Part shown: in pieces, positions 14,201-27,510 of the stretch
How the letters are laid out: every line of letters begins with the position of its first letter
How positions within the stretch are numbered: position 1 is the stretch's first letter
Source: Eledone cirrhosa
Taxonomy: Eukaryota > Mollusca > Cephalopoda > Octopoda > Eledonidae
DNA length: 64,000 nt
Assembly (NCBI GenBank): GCA_964016885.1
Contig: OZ024742.1
Location: forward strand, 13,670,020-13,734,019
Reading direction: 5' to 3'
The notes under the pieces: model-generated
What the model saw: only the letters and a program-made list of their open reading frames with translations
The model's database searches: none
What the model was told of the DNA's origin: nothing
Made by a program: the position numbers and the translations under genes

Positions 14201-15093
14201 TCATTCCATGACAGTATCGTGGTCAGTCTAGCACCTGTTTGACCCAGCCTCATATCTTGACTTGGTCATTCCATGACAGTATCTTGGTCAGTCTATCACC
14301 TGTTTGACCCAGCCTTATATCTTGACTTGGTCATTCCATGACAGTATCTTGGTCAGTCTATCACCTGTTTGACCCAGCCTCATATCTTGACTTGGTCATT
14401 CCATGACAGTATCGTGGTCAGTCTATCACCTGTTTGACCCAGCCTCATATCTTGATTTGGTCATTCCATGACAGTATCTTGGTCAGTTTATCACCTGTTT
14501 GACCCAGCCTCATATCTTGACTTGGTCATTCCATGACAGTATCTTGGTCAGTCTATCACCTGTTTGACCCAGCCTCATATCTTGACTTGGTCATTCCATG
14601 ACAGTATCTTGGTCAGTCTATCACCTGTTTGACCCAGCCTTATATCTTGACTTGGTCATTCCATGACAGTATCTTGGTCAGTCTATCACCTGTTTGACCC
14701 AGCCTCATATCTTGATTTGTTCATTCCATGACAGTATCTTGGTCAGTTTATCTCCTGTTTGACCCAGCCTCATATCTTGACTTGGTCATTCCATGACATT
14801 ATCTTGGTCAGTCTATCACCTGTTTGACCCAGCCTCGTATCTTGACTTGGTCATTCCATGACAGTATCTTGGTCAGTCTATCACCTGTTTGACCCAGCCT
14901 CGTATCTCTACTTGGTCATTCCATGACAGTATCTTGGTCAGTCTATGACCTGTTTGACCCAGCCTCATATCTTGACATGGTCATTCCATGACAGTATCTG
15001 GGTCAGTCTATCTCCTGTTCCACCCAGCCTCATATCTTGACTTGGTCATTCCTTGAGAGTATCTTGGTCAGTCTATCACCTGTTTGACCGAGC
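11261..15093. repeat. Satellite higher-order block, 59 monomers, copy 2
   Basis: Tandem second copy of 7,428-11,260. It shares, in order, the CACATCTTGG monomers, the CTTTGTCAG monomers, the GTATCGTGG-CTAGCACC monomers (12,654 and 14,214, again 1,560 apart) and the CCTTGAGAGT monomers (13,491 and 15,051, matching 9,658 and 11,216). Beyond about 15.1 kb the correspondence stops: position 15,110 continues with a TTCCACCC monomer where copy 1 was followed by CACATCTTGG. Confidence 0.75.
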
Positions 15094-16069
15094 CTCATAT
15101 CTTGACTTGGTCATTCCATGACAGTATCGTGGTCAGTCTATCACCTGTTCCACCCAGCCTCATATCTTGACTTGGTCATTCCATGACAGTATCTTGGTCA
15201 GTCTATCACCTGTTTGACCCAGCCTCATATCTTGACTTGGTCATTCCATGACAGTATCTTGGTCAGTCTATCACCTGTTCCACCCAGCCTCATATCTTGA
15301 CTTGGTCATTCCATGACAGTATCTTGGTCAGTCTATCACCTGTTTGACCCAGCCTCATATCCTGACTTGGACATTCCATGACAGTATCTTGGTCTGTCTA
15401 TCACCTGTTTGACCCAGCCTCATATCTTGATTTGGTCATTCCATGACAGTATCTTGGTCAGTCTATCACCTGTTTGACCCAGCCTCATATCTTGACTTGG
15501 TCATTCCATGACAGTATCTTGGTCAGTCTATCACCTGTTCCACCCAGCCTCATATCTTGATTTGGTCATTCCATGACAGTATCTTGGTCAGTCTATCTCC
15601 TGTTTGACCCAGCCTCATATCTTGACTCGGTCATTCCATGACAGTATCTTGGTCAGTCTAGCACCTGTTTGACCCAGCCTCATATCTTGACTTGGTCATT
15701 CCATGACAGTATCTTGGTCAGTCTATCACCTGTTTGACCCAGCCTTATATCTTGACTTGGTCATTCCATGACAGTATCTTGGTCAGTCTATCACCTGTTT
15801 GACCCAGCCTCATATCTTGACTTCGTCATTCCATGACAGTATCGTGGTCAGTCTATCACCTGTTTGACCCAGCCTCATATCTTGATTTGGTCATTCCATG
15901 ACAGTATCTTGGTCAGTTTATCACCTGTTTGACCCAGCCTCATATCTTGACTTGGTCATTCCATGACAGTATCTTGGTCAGTCTATCACCTGTTTGACCC
16001 AGCCTCATATCTTGACTTGGTCATTCCATGACAGTATCTTGGTCAGTCTATCACCTGTTTGACCCAGCC

Positions 16070-18929
16070 TTATATCTTGACTTGGTCATTCCATGACAGT
16101 ATCTTGGTCAGTCTATCACCTGTTTGACCCAGCCTCATATCTTGATTTGTTCATTCCATGACAGTATCTTGGTCAGTTTATCTCCTGTTTGACCCAGCCT
16201 CATATCTTGACTTGGTCATTCCATGACATTATCTTGGTCAGTCTATCACCTGTTTGACCCAGCCTCGTATCTTGACTTGGTCATTCCATGACAGTATCTT
16301 GGTCAGTCTATCACCTGTTTGACCCAGCCTCGTATCTCTACTTGGTCATTCCATGACAGTATCTTGGTCAGTCTATCACCTGTTTGACCCAGCCTCATAT
16401 CTTGATTTGTTCATTCCATGACAGTATCTTGGTCAGTTTATCTCCTGTTCCACCCAGCCTCATATCTTGACTTGGTCATTCCTTGAGAGTATCTTGGTCA
16501 GTCTATCACCTGTTTGACCCAGCCTCATATCTTGACTTGGTCATCCCATGACAGTATCGTGGTCAGTCTATCACCTGTTCCACCCAGCCTCATATCTTGA
16601 CTTGGTCATTCCATGACAGTATCTTGGTCAGTCTATCACCTGTTTGACCCAGCCTCATATCTTGACTTGGTCATTCCATGAGAGTATCTTGGTCAGTCTA
16701 TCACCTGTTCCACCCAGCCTCATATCTTGACTTGGTCATTCCATGACAGTATCTTGGTCAGTCTATCACCTGTTTGACCCAGCCTCATATCCTGACTTGG
16801 ACATTCCATGACAGTATCTTGGTCAGTCTATCACCTGTTCCACCCAGCCTCATATCTTGACTTGGTCATTCCATGACAGTATCTTGGTCAGTCTATCACC
16901 TGTTTGACCCAGCCTTATATCTTGACTTGATCATTCCATGACAGTATCTTGGTCAATTTATCACCTGTTTGACCCAGCCTCATATCCTGACTTGTTCATT
17001 CCATGACAGTATCTTGGTCAGTCTATCACCTGTTCCACCCAGCCTCATAACTTGACTTGGTCATTCCATGACAGTATCTTGGTCAGTGTATCACCTGTTT
17101 GACCCAGCCTTATATCTTGACTTGGTCACTCCATGACAGTATCTTGGTCAGTTCATCACCTGTTTGACCCAGCCTCATATCTTGACTTGGTCATTCCATG
17201 ACAGTATCTTGGTCAGTCTATCACCTGTTTGACCAAGCCTCATATCTTGACTTGGTCATTCCATGACAGTATCTTGGTCAGTCTATCTCCTCTTTGACCC
17301 AGCCTCATATCTTGACTTGGTCATTCCATGACGGTATATTGGTCAGTCTATAACCTGTTTGACCCAGCCTCATATCTTGACTTGGTCATTCCATGACAGT
17401 ATCTTGGTCAGTCTATCACCTGTTCCACCCAGCCTCATATCTTGACTTGGTCATACCATGACAGTATCTTGGTCAGTCTATCACCTGTTTGACCCAGCCT
17501 CATATCTTGACTTGGTCATTCCATGACAGTATCTTGGTCAGTCCATCTCCTGTTTGACCCAGCCTCATATCTTGATTTGGTCATTCCATGACAGTATCTT
17601 GGTCAGTCTATCACCTGTTCCACCCAGCCTCATATCTTGACTTGGTCATTCCATGTCAGTATCTTGGTCAGTCTATCACCTGTTTCACCCAGCCTCATAA
17701 CTTGACTTGGTCATTCCATGACAGTATCTTGGTCAGTGTATCACCTGTTTGACCCAGCCTTATATCTTGACTTTGTCATTCCATGACAGTATCTTGGTCA
17801 GTCTATCACCTGTTTGACCCAGCCTCATATCTTGACTTGGTCATTCCATGACAGTATCGTGGTCAGTCTAGCACCTGTTTGACCCAGCCTCATATCTTGA
17901 CTTGGTCATTGCATGACAGTATCTTGGTCAGTCTATCACCTGTTTGACCCAGCCTTATATCTTGACTTGGTCATTCCATGACAGTATCTTGGTCAGTCTA
18001 TCACCTGTTTGACCCAGCCTCATATCTTGACTTGGTCATTCCATGACAGTATCGTGGTCAGTCTATCACCTGTTTGACCCAGCCTCATATCTTGATTTGG
18101 TCATTCCATGACAGTATCTTGGTCAGTCTATCACCTGTTTGACCCAGCCTTATATCTTGACTTGGTCATTCCATGACAGTATCTTGGTCAGTCTATCACC
18201 TGTTTGACCCAGCCTCATATCTTGATTTGTTCATTCCATGACAGTATCTTGGTCAGTTTATCTCCTGTTTGACCCAGCCTCATATCTTCACTTGGTCATT
18301 CCATGACATTATCTTGGTCAGTCTATCACCTGTTTGACCCAGCCTCGTATCTTGACTTGGTCATTCCATGACAGTATCTTGGTCAGTCTATCACCTGTTT
18401 GACCCAGCCTCGTATCTCTACTTGGTCATTCCATGACAGTATCTTGGTCAGTCTATCACCTGTTTGACCCAGCCTCATATCTTGACATGGTCATTCCATG
18501 ACAGTATCTGGGTCAGTCCATCTCCTGTTCCACCCAGCCTCATATCTTGACTTGGTCATTCCTTGAGAGTATCTTGGTCAGTCTATCACTTGTTTGACCC
18601 AGCCTCATATCTTGACTTGGTCATTCCATGACAGTATCGTGGTCAGTCTATCACCTGTTCCACCCAGCCTCATATCTTGACTTGGTCATTCCATGACAGT
18701 ATCTTGGTCAGTCTATCACCTGTTTGACCCAGCCTCATATCTTGACTTGGTCATTCCATGACAGTATCTTGGTCAGTCTATAACCTGTTCCACCCAGCCT
18801 CATATCTTGACTTGGTCATTCCATGACAGTATCTTGGTCAGTCTATTACCTGTTTGACCCAGCCTCATATCCTGACTTGGACATTCCATGACAGTATCTT
18901 GGTCAGTCTATCACCTGTTTGACCCAGCC
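16070..18929. repeat. Satellite higher-order block, 44 monomers (2,860 bp), copy 1
   Basis: Private variants recur exactly 2,860 bp later: TCATCCCATG at 16,541/19,401, ACGGTATATT at 17,331/20,191, CCATGTCAGT at 17,651/20,511 and GGGTCAGTCCA at 18,510/21,370. 2,860 is 44 x 65. The boundaries are set by where monomer types stop matching and are approximate. Confidence 0.85.
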
Positions 18930-21790
18930 TCATATCTTGACTTGGTCATTCCATGACAGTATCTTGGTCAGTCTATCACCTGTTTGACCCAGCCTCATAT
19001 CTTGATTTGTTCATTCCATGACAGTATCTTGGTCAGTTTATCTCCTGTTTGACCCAGCCTCATATCTTGACTTGGTCATTCCATGACATTATCTTGGTCA
19101 GTCTATCACCTGTTTGACCCAGCCTCGTATCTTGACTTGGTCATTCCATGACAGTATCTTGGTCAGTCTATCACCTGTTTGACCCAGCCTCGTATCTCTA
19201 CTTGGTCATTCCATGACAGTATCTTGGTCAGTCTATCACCTGTTTGACCCAGCCTCATATCTTGATTTGTTCATTCCATGACAGTATCTTGGTCAGTTTA
19301 TCTCCTGTTCCACCCAGCCTCATATCTTGACTTGGTCATTCCTTGAGAGTATCTTGGTCAGTCTATCACCTGTTTGACCCAGCCTCATATCTTGACTTGG
19401 TCATCCCATGACAGTATCGTGGTCAGTCTATCACCTGTTCCACCCAGCCTCATATCTTGACTTGGTCATTCCATGACAGTATCTTGGTCAGTCTATCACC
19501 TGTTTGACCCAGCCTCATATCTTGACTTGGTCATTCCATGAGAGTATCTTGGTCAGTCTATCACCTGTTCCACCCAGCCTCATATCTTGACTTGGTCATT
19601 CCATGACAGTATCTTGGTCAGTCTATCACCTGTTTGACCCAGCCTCATATCCTGACTTGGACATTCCATGACAGTATCTTGGTCAGTCTATCACCTGTTC
19701 CACCCAGCCTCATATCTTGACTTGGTCATTCCATGACAGTATCTTGGTCAGTCTATCACCTGTTTGACCCAGCCTTATATCTTGACTTGATCATTCCATG
19801 ACAGTATCTTGGTCAATTTATCACCTGTTTGACCCAGCCTCATATCCTGACTTGTTCATTCCATGACAGTATCTTGGTCAGTCTATCACCTGTTCCACCC
19901 AGCCTCATAACTTGACTTGGTCATTCCATGACAGTATCTTGGTCAGTGTATCACCTGTTTGACCCAGCCTTATATCTTGACTTGGTCACTCCATGACAGT
20001 ATCTTGGTCAGTTCATCACCTGTTTGACCCAGCCTCATATCTTGACTTGGTCATTCCATGACAGTATCTTGGTCAGTCTATCACCTGTTTGACCAAGCCT
20101 CATATCTTGACTTGGTCATTCCATGACAGTATCTTGGTCAGTCTATCTCCTCTTTGACCCAGCCTCATATCTTGACTTGGTCATTCCATGACGGTATATT
20201 GGTCAGTCTATAACCTGTTTGACCCAGCCTCATATCTTGACTTGGTCATTCCATGACAGTATCTTGGTCAGTCTATCACCTGTTCCACCCAGCCTCATAT
20301 CTTGACTTGGTCATACCATGACAGTATCTTGGTCAGTCTATCACCTGTTTGACCCAGCCTCATATCTTGACTTGGTCATTCCATGACAGTATCTTGGTCA
20401 GTCCATCTCCTGTTTGACCCAGCCTCATATCTTGATTTGGTCATTCCATGACAGTATCTTGGTCAGTCTATCACCTGTTCCACCCAGCCTCATATCTTGA
20501 CTTGGTCATTCCATGTCAGTATCTTGGTCAGTCTATCACCTGTTTCACCCAGCCTCATAACTTGACTTGGTCATTCCATGACAGTATCTTGGTCAGTGTA
20601 TCACCTGTTTGACCCAGCCTTATATCTTGACTTTGTCATTCCATGACAGTATCTTGGTCAGTCTATCACCTGTTTGACCCAGCCTCATATCTTGACTTGG
20701 TCATTCCATGACAGTATCGTGGTCAGTCTAGCACCTGTTTGACCCAGCCTCATATCTTGACTTGGTCATTGCATGACAGTATCTTGGTCAGTCTATCACC
20801 TGTTTGACCCAGCCTTATATCTTGACTTGGTCATTCCATGACAGTATCTTGGTCAGTCTATCACCTGTTTGACCCAGCCTCATATCTTGACTTGGTCATT
20901 CCATGACAGTATCGTGGTCAGTCTATCACCTGTTTGACCCAGCCTCATATCTTGATTTGGTCATTCCATGACAGTATCTTGGTCAGTCTATCACCTGTTT
21001 GACCCAGCCTTATATCTTGACTTGGTCATTCCATGACAGTATCTTGGTCAGTCTATCACCTGTTTGACCCAGCCTCATATCTTGATTTGTTCATTCCATG
21101 ACAGTATCTTGGTCAGTTTATCTCCTGTTTGACCCAGCCTCATATCTTCACTTGGTCATTCCATGACATTATCTTGGTCAGTCTATCACCTGTTTGACCC
21201 AGCCTCGTATCTTGACTTGGTCATTCCATGACAGTATCTTGGTCAGTCTATCACCTGTTTGACCCAGCCTCGTATCTCTACTTGGTCATTCCATGACAGT
21301 ATCTTGGTCAGTCTATCACCTGTTTGACCCAGCCTCATATCTTGACATGGTCATTCCATGACAGTATCTGGGTCAGTCCATCTCCTGTTCCACCCAGCCT
21401 CATATCTTGACTTGGTCATTCCTTGAGAGTATCTTGGTCAGTCTATCACTTGTTTGACCCAGCCTCATATCTTGACTTGGTCATTCCATGACAGTATCGT
21501 GGTCAGTCTATCACCTGTTCCACCCAGCCTCATATCTTGACTTGGTCATTCCATGACAGTATCTTGGTCAGTCTATCACCTGTTTGACCCAGCCTCATAT
21601 CTTGACTTGGTCATTCCATGACAGTATCTTGGTCAGTCTATAACCTGTTCCACCCAGCCTCATATCTTGACTTGGTCATTCCATGACAGTATCTTGGTCA
21701 GTCTATCACCTGTTTGACCCAGCCTCATATCCTGACTTGGACATTCCATGACAGTATCTTGGTCAGTCTATCACCTGTTTGACCCAGCCT
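18930..21790. repeat. Satellite higher-order block, 44 monomers (2,860 bp), copy 2
   Basis: Tandem copy of 16,070-18,929, near-identical monomer by monomer. One visible difference is GTCTATTACC at 18,841 versus GTCTATCACC at 21,701, near the end of each unit. The same 2,860-bp spacing continues to the right with other markers (ATCTGAGTCA 22,861/25,721; GTCGTGGTCA 22,991/25,851; CCTGACTTGGACATT 21,731/24,591). The 44-monomer period was therefore propagated beyond two copies, with 23-monomer and 45-monomer exceptions. Confidence 0.8.
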
Positions 21791-24700
21791 CATATCTTGA
21801 CTTGGTCATTCCATGACAGTATCTTGGTCAGTGTATCACCTGTTTGACCCAGCCTTATATCTTGACTTGGTCATTCCATGACAGTATCTTGGTCAGTTTA
21901 TCACCTGTTTGACCCAGCCTCATATCTTGACTTGGTCATTCCATGACAGTATCTTGGTCAGTCTATCACCTGTTTGACCCAGCCTCATATCTTGACTTGG
22001 TCATTCCATGACAGTATCTTGGTCAGTCTATCACCTGTTTGACCAAGCCTCATATCTTGACTTGGTCATTCCATGACAGTATCTTGGTCAGTCTATCTCC
22101 TGTTTGACCCAGCCTCATATCTTGACTTGGTCATTCCATGACGGTATATTGGTCAGTCTATCACCTGTTTGACCCAGCCTCATATCTTGACTTGGTCATT
22201 CCATGACAGTATCTTGGTCAGTCTATCACCTGTTCCACCCGGCCTCATATCTTGACTTGGTCATTCCATGACAGTATCTTGGTCAGTCTATCACCTGTTT
22301 GACCCAGCCTCATATCTTGACTTGGTCATTCCATGACAGTATCTTGGTCAGTCTATCTCCTGTTTGACCCAGCCTCATATCTTGACTTGGTCATTCCATG
22401 ACAGTATCTTGGTCAGTCTATCACATGTTTGACCCAGCCTCATATCTTGATTTGGTCATTCCATGACAGTATCTTGGTCAGTCTATCACCTGTTCCACCC
22501 AGCCTCATATCTTGACTTGGTCATTCCATGACAGTATCTTGGTCAGTCTATCACCTGTTTGACCCAGCCTTATAACTTGACTTGGTCATTCCATGACAGT
22601 ATCTTGGTCAGTCTATCACCTGTTCCACCCAGCCTTATAACTTGACTTGGTCATTCCATGACATTATCTTGGTCAGTCTATCACCTGTTTGACCCAGCCT
22701 CGTATCTTGACTTGGTCATTCCATGACAGTATCTTGGTCAGTCTATCACCTGTTTGACCCAGCCTCGTATCTCTACTTGGTCATTCCATGACAGTATCTT
22801 GGTCAGTCTATCACCTGTTTGACCCAGCCTCATATCTTGACATGGTCATTCCATGACAGTATCTGAGTCAGTCTATCTCCTGTTCCACCCAGCCTCATAT
22901 CTTGACTTGGTCATTCCTTGAGAGTATCTTGGTCAGTCTATCACTTGTTTGACCCAGCCTCATATCTTGACTTGGTCATTCCATGACAGTGTCGTGGTCA
23001 GTCTATCACCTGTTCCACCCAGCCTCATATCTTGACTTGGTCATTCCATGACAGTATCTTGGTCAGTCTATCACCTGTTTGACCCAGCCTCATATCTTGA
23101 CTTGGTCATTCCATGACAGTATCTTGGTCAGTCTATAACCTGTTCCACCCAGCCTCATATCTTGACTTGGTCATTCCATGACAGTATCTTGGTCAGTCTA
23201 TCACCTGTTCCACTCAGCCTCATATCTTGACTTGGTCATACCATGACAGTATCTTGGTCAGTCTATCACCTGTTTGACCCAGACTCATATCTTGACTTGG
23301 TCATTCCATGACAGTATCTTGGTCAGTCCATCTCCTGTTTGACCCAGCCTCATATCTTGATTTGGTCATTCCATGACAGTATCTTGGTCAGTCTATCACC
23401 TGTTCCACCCAGCCTCATATCTTGACTTGGTCATTCCATGTCAGTATCTTGGTCAGTCTATCACCTGTTTCACCCAGCCTCATAACTTGACTTGGTCATT
23501 CCATGACAGTATCTTGGTCAGTGTATCACCTGTTTGACCCAGCCTTATATCTTGACTTTGTCATTCCATGACAGTATCTTGGTCAGTCTATCACCTGTTT
23601 GACCCAGCCTCATATCTTGACTTGGTCATTCCATGACAGTATCGTGGTCAGTCTAGCACCTGTTTGACCCAGCCTCATATCTTGACTTGGTCATTGCATG
23701 ACAGTATCTTGGTCAGTCTATCACCTGTTTGACCCAGCCTTATATCTTGACTTGGTCATTCCATGACAGTATCTTGGTCAGTCTATCACCTGTTTGACCC
23801 AGCCTCATATCTTGACTTGGTCATTCCATGACAGTATCGTGGTCAGTCTATCACCTGTTTGACCCAGCCTCATATCTTGATTTGGTCATTCCATGACAGT
23901 ATCTTGGTCAGTCTATCACCTGTTTGACCCAGCCTTATATCTTGACTTGGTCATTCCATGACAGTATCTTGGTCAGTCTATCACCTGTTTGACCCAGCCT
24001 CATATCTTGATTTGTTCATTCCATGACAGTATCTTGGTCAGTTTATCTCCTGTTTGACCCAGCCTCATATCTTCACTTGGTCATTCCATGACATTATCTT
24101 GGTCAGTCTATCACCTGTTTGACCCAGCCTCGTATCTTCACTTGGTCATTCCATGACAGTATCTTGGTCAGTCTATCACCTGTTTGACCCAGCCTCATAT
24201 CTTGACATGGTCATTCCATGACAGTATCTGGGTCAGTCTATCTCCTGTTCCACCCAGCCTCATATCTTGACTTGGTCATTCCTTGAGAGTATCTTGGTCA
24301 GTCTATCACTTGTTTGACCCAGCCTCATATCTTGACTTGGTCATTCCATGACAGTATCGTGGTCAGTCTATCACCTGTTCCACCCAGCCTCATATCTTGA
24401 CTTGGTCATTCCATGACAGTATCTTGGTCAGTGTATCACCTGTTTGACCCAGCCTCATATCTTGACTTGGTCATTCCATGACAGTATCTTGGTCAGTCTA
24501 TAACCTGTTCCACCCAGCCTCATATCTTGACTTGGTCATTCCATGACAGTATCTTGGTCAGTCTATCACCTGTTTGACCCAGCCTCATATCCTGACTTGG
24601 ACATTCCATGACAGTATCTTGGTCAGTCTATCACCTGTTTGACCCAGCCTCATATCTTGACTTGGTCATTCCATGACAGTATCTTGGTCAGTGTATCACA

Positions 24701-26085
24701 TGTTTGACCCAGCCTTATATCTTGACTTGGTCATTCCATGACAGTATCTTGGTCAGTTTATCACCTGTTTGACCCAGCCTCATATCTTGACTTGGTCATT
24801 CCATGACAGTATCTTGGTCAGTCTATCACCTGTTTGACCCAGCCTCATATCTTGACTTGGTCATTCCATGACAGTATCTTGGTCAGTCTATCACCTGTTT
24901 GACCAAGCCTCATATCTTGACTTGGTCATTCCATGACAGTATCTTGGTCAGTCTATCTCCTGTTTGACCCAGCCTCATATCTTGACTTGGTCATTCCATG
25001 ACGGTATATTGGTCAGTCTATCACCTGTTTGACCCAGCCTCATATCTTGACTTGGTCATTCCATGACAGTATCTTGGTCAGTCTATCACCTGTTCCACCC
25101 AGCCTCATATCTTGACTTGGTCATTCCATGACAGTATCTTGGTCAGTCTATCACCTGTTTGACCCAGCCTCATATCTTGACTTGGTCATTCCATGACAGT
25201 ATCTTGGTCAGTCTATCTCCTGTTTGACCCAGCCTCATATCTTGACTTGGTCATTCCATGACAGTATCTTGGTCAGTCTATCACATGTTTGACCCAGCCT
25301 CATATCTTGATTTGGTCATTCCATGACAGTATCTTGGTCAGTCTATAACCTGTTCCACCCAGCCTCATATCTTGACTTGGTCATTCCATGACAGTATCTT
25401 GGTCAGTCTATCACCTGTTTGACCCAGCCTTATAACTTGACTTGGTCATTCCATGACAGTATCTTGGTCAGTCTATCACCTGTTCCACCCAGCCTTATAA
25501 CTTGACTTGGTCATTCCATGACATTATCTTGGTCAGTCTATCACCTGTTTGACCCAGCCTCGTATCTTGACTTGGTCATTCCATGACAGTATCTTGGTCA
25601 GTCTATCACCTGTTTGACCCAGCCTCGTATCTCTACTTGGTCATTCCATGACAGTATCTTGGTCAGTCTATCACCTGTTTGACCCAGCCTCATATCTTGA
25701 CATGGTCATTCCATGACAGTATCTGAGTCAGTCTATCTCCTGTTCCACCCAGCCTCATATCTTGACTTGGTCATTCCTTGAGAGTATCTTGGTCAGTCTA
25801 TCACTTGTTTGACCCAGCCTCATATCTTGACTTGGTCATTCCATGACAGTGTCGTGGTCAGTCTATCACCTGTTCCACCCAGCCTCATATCTTGACTTGG
25901 TCATTCCATGACAGTATCTTGGTCAGTCTATCACCTGTTTGACCCAGCCTCATATCTTGACTTGGTCATTCCATGACAGTATCTTGGTCAGTCTATAACC
26001 TGTTCCACCCAGCCTCATATCTTGACTTGGTCATTCCATGACAGTATCTTGGTCAGTCTATCACCTGTTTGACCCAGCCTCATAT
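21791..26085. repeat. Satellite block continuing the 44/45-monomer period
   Basis: Markers at 22,861/25,721 and 22,991/25,851 keep the 2,860-bp spacing. The CCATGTCAGT marker recurs at 2,925 bp (20,511 to 23,436; 45 monomers), and CCTGACTTGGACATT at 1,495 bp (24,591 to 26,086; 23 monomers). The block is a rearranged third repeat of the preceding units, with monomer gains and losses. Limits are approximate. Confidence 0.65.
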
Positions 26086-27510
26086 CCTGACTTGGACATT
26101 CCATGACAGTATCTTGGTCAGTCTATCACCTGTTTGACCCAGCCTCATATCTTGACTTGGTCATTCCATGACAGTATCTTGGTCAGTGTATCACCTGTTT
26201 GACCCAGCCTTATATCTTGACTTGGTCATTCCATGACAGTATCTTGGTCAGTTTATCACCTGTTTGACCCAGCCTCATATCTTGACTTGGTCATTCCATG
26301 ACAGTATCTTGGTCAGTGTATCACCTGTTTGACCCAGCCTCATATCTTGACTTGGTCATTCCATGACAGTATCTTGGTCAGTCTATCACCTGTTTGACCA
26401 AGCCTCATATCTTGACTTGGTCATTCCATGACAGTATCTTGGTCAGTCTATCTCCTGTTTGACCCAGCCTCATATCTTGACTTGGTCATTCCATGACGGT
26501 ATATTGGTCAGTCTATCACCTGTTTGACCCAGCCTCATATCTTGACTTGGTCATTCCATGACAGTATCTTGGTCAGTCTATCACCTGTTCCACCCAGCCT
26601 CATATCTTGACTTGGTCATTCCATGACAGTATCTTGGTCAGTCTATCACCTGTTTGACCCAGCCTCATATCTTGACTTGGTCATTCCATGACAGTATCTT
26701 GGTCAGTCTATCTCCTGTTTGACCCAGCCTCATATCTTGACTTGGTCATTCCATGACAGTATCTTGGTCAGTCTATCACATGTTTGACCCAGCCTCATAT
26801 CTTGATTTGGTCATTCCATGACAGTATCTTGGTCAGTCTATCACCTGTTCCACCCAGCCTCATATCTTGACTTGGTCATTCCATGACAGTATCTTGGTCA
26901 GTCTATCACCTGTTTGACCCAGCCTTATAACTTGACTTGGTCATTCCATGACAGTATCTTGGTCAGTCTATCACCTGTTCCACCCAGCCTCATATCTTGA
27001 CTTGGTCATTCCATGACAGTATCTTGGTCAGTCTATCACCTATTCCACCCAGCCTCATATCTTGACTTGGTCATTCCATGACAGTATCTTGGTCAGTCTA
27101 TCACCTGTTTGACCCAGCCTTATATCTTCACTTGGTCATTCCATGACAGTATCGTGGTCAGTCTAGCACCTGTTTGACCCAGCCTCATATCTTGATTTGG
27201 TCGTTCCATGACAGTATCTTGGTCAGTCTATCACCTGTTTGACCCAGCCTCATATCCTGACTTGGACATTCCATGACAGTATCTTGGTCAGTCTATCACC
27301 TGTTCCACCCAGCCTCATATCTTGACTTGGTCATTCCATGACAGTATCTTGGTCAGTCTATCACCTGTTTGACCCAGCCTTATATCTTGACTTGATCATT
27401 CCATGACAGTATCTTGGTCAGTTTATCACCTGTTTGACCCAGCCTCATATCCTGACTCGTTCATTCCATGACAATATCTTGGTCAGTCTATCACCTGTTC
27501 CACCCAGCCT

